Shown here piece by piece: positions 1 through 4,293 of a stretch of DNA of 6,325 nt; within the stretch, counting starts at the first letter, position 1, and each line of letters begins with the position of its first letter. The position numbers were made by a program, and so were the translations under genes. The notes beneath the pieces are model-generated. The model had not been told where the DNA came from. It was given only the letters and a program-made list of their open reading frames with translations, and made no database searches. Source of the DNA: an uncultured Collinsella sp. (GTDB taxonomy: Bacteria > Actinomycetota > Coriobacteriia > Coriobacteriales > Coriobacteriaceae); contig CABQNA010000095.1 of the NCBI GenBank assembly GCA_902465425.1, positions 1 through 6,325 on the forward strand. The letters are read 5' to 3'.

Positions 1-708
1 TTTAACATCAATGTGGACTGCGGCTCCACGCATATGGAGCGCCTGCAGCGTCACGTGGTGGAGCAGGGCCTGGACGTGGGTTTTGCCTATGACGGCGATG
101 CCGACCGCTGCCTGGCCGTGGATGAGCGCGGCCGCGTGGTAGACGGCGACCAAATCCTGTACGTGTGCGGCGTGTATCTGAACAAGCACGGGCGTCTCTC
201 GGGCGGTACCGTGGTACCGACGATCGCCAGCAACTTTGGTCTGGTCAAGTCGCTGGAGCTTGCCGGACTGAGCGCCGTGACCAGCGGCGTGGGCGACCGT
301 CACGTGTATGCCAAGATGCGCGAGGGCGGCTACAGCCTGGGCGGCGAGCAGACGGGCCATACGATCTTTGGCGATATCGAGCGCACGGGCGACGGCATTA
401 TGACCTCGCTGCGTGTGATGGAAGTGATTCGTGCCGAGCGCGAGACACTCTCGCAGCTCACGGCTCCGTGCAAGCTGCTGCCACAGGCGCAGGTGGCCGT
501 GCACGTGGCGGACAAGGACGCCGCGCTCGAGAATATGGGCGTGCAAAACGCCATCGCCGAGGCCGAGGTTGCGCTGGCAGGCGAGGGCCGCGTGCTCGTG
601 CGCAAGAGCGGAACCGAGTCGGTTATCCGCGTGCTGGCCGAGGCGCCCGACCAAGCATCCGCCGATGCCGCCATGAAGCGCATCGCCAACGCGCTCGAGG
701 CTTTATAG
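1..708 (+). CDS. glmM: Phosphoglucosamine mutase GlmM, C-terminal part (5' end outside window)
   Basis: GlmM interconverts glucosamine-6-phosphate and glucosamine-1-phosphate in the cytoplasm, on the route to UDP-GlcNAc and peptidoglycan. The frame is open from base 1, giving 235 codons and a TAG stop at 706-708; the family is about 445 residues, so the N-terminal half with the phosphoserine loop is missing. What is seen: NINVDCGSTH at the left edge, matching the NIN..CGST segment typical of GlmM; the metal-binding loop DGDADR (91-108); GVGDR (about 286-300); the sugar-recognition loop GGEQTGH (340-360); and the phosphate-binding loop RKSGTES with IRV (601-633). RKSGTE is GlmM-like rather than the RPSGTEP of other phosphohexomutases; the usual Pro after GTE is Ser here. 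No Met in the visible part is the true start. The stop codon lies in the 5' arm of a perfect hairpin. The next gene is convergent, so glmM ends its transcription unit. Confidence 0.93.
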   Translation, partial: FNINVDCGSTHMERLQRHVVEQGLDVGFAYDGDADRCLAVDERGRVVDGDQILYVCGVYLNKHGRLSGGTVVPTIASNFGLVKSLELAGLSAVTSGVGDRHVYAKMREGGYSLGGEQTGHTIFGDIERTGDGIMTSLRVMEVIRAERETLSQLTAPCKLLPQAQVAVHVADKDAALENMGVQNAIAEAEVALAGEGRVLVRKSGTESVIRVLAEAPDQASADAAMKRIANALEAL

Positions 709-736
709 CTACGCGGTTTTACCAAACCGCGTAGCT
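707..736. repeat. Perfect 13-bp inverted repeat overlapping the glmM stop codon
   Basis: The arm agctacgcggttt (707-719) is exactly complementary to aaaccgcgtagct (724-736), with a 4-base loop tacc. The last two bases of the glmM TAG stop are in the 5' arm. No T-run follows on the + strand, so it is not a textbook intrinsic terminator. It may act as a 3'-end-stabilising hairpin or a U-tract-poor terminator for glmM. The pairing is certain; the function is inferred. Confidence 0.75.
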
Positions 737-748
737 GCTCGACGCTGC

Positions 749-847
749 AAACGGCCCCAAGCGGCAATCTGACGTTCAATTTCAAGGGCGCGACCAGAAG
801 GTCAGTGCCCTTTCATTTCACGTCACCTTGCTCGCTTGGGGCCGTTT
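749..847. repeat. Long nested palindrome (structured repeat element, copy 1)
   Basis: Almost the whole 99 bases fold as one rod. The outer arm aaacggccccaagcg (749-763) pairs perfectly with 833-847. Inside it GCAA (764-767) pairs with TTGC (828-831), TGACGT (770-775) with ACGTCA (820-825), AAT (778-780) with ATT (815-817), AAGGGC (784-789) with GCCCTT (807-812), and GACC (792-795) with GGTC (800-803) around an AGAA loop. The ends are AAA on one side and TTTT (845-848) on the other, so a weak bidirectional terminator between the convergent glmM and M32 genes is possible. It shares motifs CGTTCAA (773-779), TTTCACG (816-822) and the CCCCA/TGGGG outer pair with the palindrome at 4138-4224, which argues for a dispersed repeat family rather than a one-off terminator. 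Confidence 0.8.
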
Positions 848-881
848 TCGCTGACGTTGCCAAGACATTAGCGTCAACGAA

Positions 882-911
882 CTAGTCATTGGGTACCTAG
901 TTATTGGGTGA
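882..911. repeat. Two-copy 15-bp imperfect tandem repeat
   Basis: ctagtcattgggtac (882-896) is followed directly by ctagttattgggtga (897-911). The first 13 bases of each unit differ at one position. It lies between the long palindrome and the terminator of the M32 gene and overlaps the start of that terminator's A-run. No function can be read from it; it may be the trace of a local duplication. Confidence 0.6.
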
Positions 912-952
912 AAAAAGGGGACGCTGCGGATTGGTTCCGCGGCGTCCCCTTT
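911..952 (-). terminator. Intrinsic terminator of the M32 carboxypeptidase gene
   Basis: On the - strand a GC-rich stem is followed by six T residues (the complement of A911-916). The arm aaaggggacgc (914-924) pairs with gcgtccccttt (942-952), a T-G wobble (925/941) continues the helix, and GCGGA (926-930) pairs with TCCGC (936-940) around the five-base loop 931-935. That makes about 17 bp. It starts 22 bases beyond the M32 stop codon. On the + strand only a short T-run follows the stem, so leftward termination is the main role, with a weak rightward effect on glmM transcripts possible. Confidence 0.9.
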
Positions 953-974
953 GCGTTGGCGTGTCGCCTAAGCT

Positions 975-2549
975 TTACAGCTCGTAGAGCGTGGTGAACT
1001 TGTCCTGCAGGTAGCTGCAGTAGTAACGAGCATCGAATGCCATGCCGCAGGCGCCCTTGATGAGCTCCGGCGCGTCTTTGGCGCGGCCCCACTGCCAAAT
1101 GTGCTCGCCCAGCCAGGCGCGGACGGGCGCCAGATCACCGCTCGCGCAGGCATCGGTAAGGTCGACGCCGTCGCGGCACATGGCCGGCACAAACATGGCG
1201 TCGTAGGCGCTGCCCAGCGCATAGGTGGGGAAGTAGCCAAACGAGCCACCGCTCCAGTGCGTATCCTGCAGGCAGCCGTGCGTGTCGTCGGGAACGGGAA
1301 TGCCCAGGTACTCGTCCATAAAGCGATTCCAAAGCGCGGGGATGTCCTTGGCCGTGGCCTCGCCGGCAAACAGCATGCGCTCAATCTCGTAGCGCACCAT
1401 AACGTGCAGCGGATAGGTGAGCTCGTCCGCCTCGGTGCGGATCAGCGACGGCTGTGCGATATTCACGGCGTGGTAGAGCGTATCCTCGTCCACGCTGCCA
1501 TAGACCTCGGGCGCGTGGCGGCGCAGTACCTCGAGCAGCGGGCCCATAAAGGCGCGGCTGCGACCCACGGTGTTTTCGAAAAAGCGGCTCTGGCTCTCGT
1601 GGATGCCCATGGAGGTGCCGCCCTCCAGACAGGTGCGCGCATAGGCGGGATTGACGCCCAGCTCGTACATGGTGTGACCGGCCTCGTGGATGATGCTGTA
1701 GACGTTGGAGATGCAGTCGTCCTCGTAGATGTGCGTGGCAATGCGCGCGTCACCCACGGCAAAGCCCTCGCTAAACGGATGCTCGGTAAAGGCGAGTGTG
1801 GTGTCGTCCAGGTTAAGGCCGACGAGCTTCATCAGGTCAAAGCTCATGGCGCGCTGGGCGGCCTCGGGCACATGCGCGTGCAAAAAGTCGGCAGTGGGCT
1901 GCTGTCCGCGCTCGCCGATGGCGTGCACGAGCGGCACGACCGTCGCCTTGACCTCATCGCAAAACGCATCGAAGCTCTTGGCGGAAAGGCCGCGCTCGTA
2001 CTGGTCGAGCCAAACATCGTATGGGTCGCGCTTGGGGTCCATGAGCTCGGCCTGATGCTTAAGTTGGGCGACGATTCTATCCACATAGGGCTCAAAGCTC
2101 GCCCAGTCATTGGCCGTCTTGGCCTTGTGCCACACGGCGTCGGCCTCGCAGGTGAGCCTGGTCCAGGCCTCGGCCTCCTCGGTGGGAATGACGCTCGCTT
2201 CGCGCTGGTCACGGCCGAGCACGCGGATCTCGTCGAGCAGCTGCGGGTCGTCGATCTTGCCGCCGGCGACGGTTTCGCGTGCCAGCGAGCGCACAAGTTC
2301 GACAGACTTTTCGCTGGTCAGGAGCTTATGATGCTCGCCGGCAAGGGTGCCCATGGCGTCGGCGCGCGCTGCGGCGCCGTTGGCGGGGGCAATGGTCGCG
2401 CCGTCAAACTCGGCAATCTTGAGCAGGTACTCGCGGGTCCACAGCTTGCCCTCGAGCTTGCGGAATTTTCTGACGGCCTTATCGACCTTCATGCCTTTGG
2501 GCGTCTTGCCCGCTGCGGGCTGGGCCTTCTTATCGTGCTTCTTTCCCAT
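975..2549 (-). CDS. Family M32 (Taq-type) zinc metallocarboxypeptidase
   Basis: This enzyme removes C-terminal amino acids from peptides, probably in the cytoplasm for peptide turnover, since no signal peptide or membrane segment is visible. It has 524 residues; family members are usually about 500. All M32 motifs appear in order: HPF (257-259), the D-x-R segment D267-A-R269, the zinc site HEAGH (288-292), HESQ (317-320) carrying the third ligand E318, 29 residues after E289 as expected, IRTEAD (370-375) and GCLQDTHW (425-432). Two oddities: the usual DXRXT reads DARIA with Thr one place later, and the N-terminal WD..T.MP segment of the family is altered to FDGATIAPANG (about 48-58). A Lys-rich tail of about 25 residues (MGKKHDKKAQ...) precedes the core. 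The start is supported by AAGGATAAGG just upstream of the ATG; a Met at residue 20 is an alternative without a clear ribosome site. The gene is monocistronic, divergent from pheS, and ends in the terminator at 911-952. Confidence 0.93.
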   Translation of the reverse strand: MGKKHDKKAQPAAGKTPKGMKVDKAVRKFRKLEGKLWTREYLLKIAEFDGATIAPANGAAARADAMGTLAGEHHKLLTSEKSVELVRSLARETVAGGKIDDPQLLDEIRVLGRDQREASVIPTEEAEAWTRLTCEADAVWHKAKTANDWASFEPYVDRIVAQLKHQAELMDPKRDPYDVWLDQYERGLSAKSFDAFCDEVKATVVPLVHAIGERGQQPTADFLHAHVPEAAQRAMSFDLMKLVGLNLDDTTLAFTEHPFSEGFAVGDARIATHIYEDDCISNVYSIIHEAGHTMYELGVNPAYARTCLEGGTSMGIHESQSRFFENTVGRSRAFMGPLLEVLRRHAPEVYGSVDEDTLYHAVNIAQPSLIRTEADELTYPLHVMVRYEIERMLFAGEATAKDIPALWNRFMDEYLGIPVPDDTHGCLQDTHWSGGSFGYFPTYALGSAYDAMFVPAMCRDGVDLTDACASGDLAPVRAWLGEHIWQWGRAKDAPELIKGACGMAFDARYYCSYLQDKFTTLYEL

Positions 2550-2667
2550 ACCTTATCCTTGATCTCGCGAGCCGAGCGCCACGGATGGGCGCACGGCCAG
2601 TTTGCACAGCTACCTGCCTTGTACCCAGCACGAACAAAACGGAACGCGGCGATACACCCACACAATG

Positions 2668-2676
2668 TGCTATCCT
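2668..2676 (+). promoter_or_regulatory. Probable extended -10 promoter of the T-box/pheST unit
   Basis: TGC-TATCCT (2668-2676) fits an extended -10 element (TGn plus four of six matches to TATAAT). Transcription would begin near A2684-A2685, immediately before the first base pairs of T-box Stem I, which is where a leader should start. No convincing -35 is seen 16-18 bases upstream, consistent with an extended -10 promoter. The core CTATCCTATAG (2670-2680) is nearly symmetric and reads TAGGAT/TATAGG on the other strand, so it could also serve the divergent M32 gene. Confidence 0.5.
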
Positions 2677-2683
2677 ATAGCCC

Positions 2684-2968
2684 AATGCGTTGACGGAGAG
2701 GGTTTTGCCCGCCGCGTCGCCGGCAAGAGAGGGAAGGTCATGGGCTGTAAGCCTTCCTGCGGTGACAAGGGCCAAGCGTTCACTCCCGAGCAGCAACCTC
2801 AACGGGCGCGCGGCCAGTGGCGGCGATGTCCCCAGTAGGGAAGCCGTGAGCCTCGCGACAAGGGGCAAAGAGTGGGCGCGACGGGCCAGACATCCGTCGG
2901 GTCAAACAAGGTGGTACCGCGGAATTCAACCGTCCTTGGGCAATGCACATGCCCGAGGGCGGTTTTTT
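2684..2968 (+). promoter_or_regulatory. T-box leader (tRNA-Phe sensing riboswitch) of pheST
   Basis: The leader binds uncharged tRNA-Phe: the specifier pairs with the anticodon and the T-box bulge with the acceptor NCCA end, which favours an antiterminator. Stem I: TGA (2691-2693) facing GAG (2788-2790) as the basal kink-turn; GGAG (2695-2698) with CTCC (2783-2786); GCCC (2707-2710) with GGGC (2769-2772); GCCGC (2711-2715) with GCGGT (2759-2763); the AGAGAG bulge (2726-2731); and the distal helix GGAAGG (2732-2737) with CCTTCC (2752-2757). The 3' side of the specifier loop has TTC (2779-2781, Phe) followed by A, agreeing with the downstream gene. Stem III is CGACGG (2879-2884) with CCGTCG (2894-2899). 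Antiterminator: AAGG (2908-2911) with CCTT (2934-2937), T-box bulge TGGTACC (2912-2918), and GCGG (2919-2922) with CCGT (2930-2933). TGGT pairs with ACCA, fitting discriminator base A. The Stem II region (about 2796-2878) is not resolved by eye. Confidence 0.92.
2928..2968 (+). terminator. T-box-controlled intrinsic terminator in the pheST leader
   Basis: The arm aaccgtccttgggca (2928-2942) pairs with tgcccgagggcggtt (2950-2964), 15 bp including two G-U wobbles, around a seven-base loop, and runs into six T residues (2963-2968). The 5' arm contains CCGTCCTT (2930-2937), which also forms the 3' strand of the antiterminator, so the two folds exclude each other. The default state is termination; binding of uncharged tRNA should allow readthrough into pheS. 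Bases 2969-3054 between it and pheS hold only small hairpins such as CCTCG/CGAGG (3016-3020/3026-3030). Confidence 0.93.
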
Positions 2969-3054
2969 GTTACCGAACCGGGCCGCGTTTTCGCAACGTC
3001 AGACGGCGGCAGCCGCCTCGGCAAGCGAGGAGCGCGAGAGACGAAAGGGAAGAC

Positions 3055-4131
3055 ATGAGTCTGATTGATGATCTGGTCAAACTCGAGGAAGAGGCCAAGG
3101 AGCTCGTCGCAGGCGCCGACGACGCCGCAAAGCTCGAGGCCGCGCGCGTTGAGCTGCTCGGCCGCAAGGGCCGCATCACCGGCCTGATGCGCATGATGGG
3201 CAAGCTCGCCCCCGAGGATCGTCCCATGATGGGCAAGCGCGCCAACGAGATGCGCCAGCTGATCGAGGGCATGCTCGACGAGCGCACCACCGAGATGAAG
3301 GCCGCCGCCCTCAAGCACGCACTCGAGCACGAGGCCGTCGACATCACGCTGCCGGGCATCCGTCCGCAAATCGGTCACCAGCACCTGATCAAGCAGATCA
3401 TCGAGGAGGCCGAGGACATCTTCTGCGGCATCGGCTACACCGTCGAGTCCGGCCCCATGGTCGACACCTCCTACTACAACTTCACTGCGCTCAATGCTCC
3501 CATGGATCACCCGAGCCGCTCGGCCCGCGATACCTTCTACGTGGTCGACAACAACCCCGGCAGCGTCGCGCATCCCGAGGCTCACGCCCACGGCGAGTCC
3601 GACGTGCTGCTGCGCACCCAGACCTCGGGCGTACAGATCCACACCATGGAGTCGCAAAAGCCGCCCATCTACATGATCTGCCCGGGCACCGTCTATCGTC
3701 CCGACACGGCCGACGCCTGCCACCTGCCGCAGTTCAACCAGATCGAGGGCCTGGTCGTCGACGAGGGCATCACCTTTGGCGACCTCAAGGGCACGCTCGA
3801 CTACTTTGTTAAGTGCATGTTTGGCGAGGATCGCAAGACGCGTTACCGCCCGCACTTCTTCCCCTTCACCGAGCCTTCCTGCGAGGTGGACGTGAGCTGC
3901 CACGTGTGCGGCGGCAAGGGCTGCAACTTCTGCAAGCACAGCGGCTGGATCGAGATCCTGGGCTGCGGCATGGTCGACCCCAACGTCCTTATCAACTGCG
4001 GCATCGACCCCGAGAAGTACACCGGCTTCGCCTTCGGTATTGGCGCCGAGCGCGTCGCGGCCCTACGCTACGACCTGCCGGACCTGCGCACGTTGATGAC
4101 TGGCGATATGCGCTTCTTGAACCAATTTTAG
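3055..4131 (+). CDS. pheS: Phenylalanyl-tRNA synthetase alpha subunit
   Basis: PheS is the catalytic, class II subunit of the (alpha-beta)2 enzyme that charges tRNA-Phe. It has 358 residues, within the usual 330-360. The N-terminal part (about 1-90) is charged and helical, matching the tRNA-binding coiled-coil arm. The catalytic core shows GHQH (107-110, where many homologues have a Pro after the second His), LRTQTSGVQ (186-194), motif 2 around VYR (213-215) with QFNQIEGL (226-233), FFPFTEPS (268-275) and motif 3 FGIGAERVAALRY (327-339). A CxxC-x4-CxxC cluster (C282, C285, C290, C293) resembles a zinc knuckle present in many Gram-positive PheS proteins. A His/Gly-rich insertion of about 15-20 residues (163-183, with HPEAHAHGE) precedes the TSG motif and is absent from E. 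coli PheS. The ATG is chosen because AAAGGGA (3044-3050) lies just upstream; the open frame continues upstream only into the T-box. Confidence 0.97.
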   Translation: MSLIDDLVKLEEEAKELVAGADDAAKLEAARVELLGRKGRITGLMRMMGKLAPEDRPMMGKRANEMRQLIEGMLDERTTEMKAAALKHALEHEAVDITLPGIRPQIGHQHLIKQIIEEAEDIFCGIGYTVESGPMVDTSYYNFTALNAPMDHPSRSARDTFYVVDNNPGSVAHPEAHAHGESDVLLRTQTSGVQIHTMESQKPPIYMICPGTVYRPDTADACHLPQFNQIEGLVVDEGITFGDLKGTLDYFVKCMFGEDRKTRYRPHFFPFTEPSCEVDVSCHVCGGKGCNFCKHSGWIEILGCGMVDPNVLINCGIDPEKYTGFAFGIGAERVAALRYDLPDLRTLMTGDMRFLNQF

Positions 4132-4137
4132 GCTTGC

Positions 4138-4224
4138 CCAGGCACCCCATCTTGGCGTTCAAACCGTCGCTCGCGTACCTTTAGTACGCGTCGCTCCTCT
4201 TTCACGCCAACCTGGGGCACCTGG
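4138..4224. repeat. Long nested palindrome between pheS and pheT (structured repeat element, copy 2)
   Basis: The 87 bases fold as one rod: CCAGG (4138-4142) with CCTGG (4220-4224), a symmetric CA/CA internal loop, CCCCA (4145-4149) with TGGGG (4213-4217), TTGGCGT (4152-4158) with ACGCCAA (4204-4210), a symmetric 13x13 internal loop, and CGCGTAC (4172-4178) with GTACGCG (4184-4190) around the loop CTTTA. The 8-base direct repeat CGTCGCTC (4165-4172 and 4189-4196) flanks the central hairpin. There is no T-run after the stem, so it is not an intrinsic terminator. It sits 7 bases after the pheS stop in a 162-base gap where pheS and pheT are often almost touching in other bacteria, suggesting insertion of a repeat into the operon. 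The remaining bases 4225-4282 show no clear promoter. Confidence 0.8.
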
Positions 4225-4293
4225 ACAACCCTAAGGCGAACGTCTTCATTTGATATTCCTCCCTATGCGGAGATTAAGAACTAGGAGAGCTAC

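Noticed and set aside
852..876. TGACG/CGTCA hairpin (852-856 with 872-876)
   Set aside because: Only 5 bp with a 15-base loop, which is expected by chance in this sequence.
1101..2693. A 530-codon open frame on the + strand antisense to the M32 gene
   Set aside because: It mirrors the M32 gene in high-GC DNA where antisense stops are rare. The M32 frame shows every catalytic motif; the antisense frame has low-complexity Gly/Ala/Val/Leu/His composition with no recognisable domain and runs into the T-box promoter.
2830..2866. GGGAAGCCGTGAGCC-type segment with CCCC/GGGG arms, recalling cobalamin riboswitch boxes
   Set aside because: It lies inside the T-box leader where Stem II is expected. 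The order and spacing of the cobalamin conserved boxes are absent, and the downstream gene has no cobalamin link.
2872..3054. An upstream in-frame extension of pheS
   Set aside because: The extension would translate the T-box antiterminator and terminator. The ATG at 3055 has a good ribosome site and gives the normal PheS N-terminus and length.
2690..3058. A 122-codon + frame crossing the T-box and ending at the pheS start, as a possible leader peptide
   Set aside because: The region folds as a T-box with terminator, which explains it fully. The frame has no ribosome binding site, and attenuation by a leader peptide is not needed alongside a T-box.
2926..3939. A 337-codon open frame on the - strand antisense to pheS
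   Set aside because: Same codon-bias artefact; it also extends into the T-box terminator, which would be an implausible 3' end for a gene.
4250..4279. TTGATA at 4250-4255 as a -35 of an internal pheT promoter
   Set aside because: No acceptable -10 hexamer lies 16-18 bases downstream; the best matches are only two or three of six positions.
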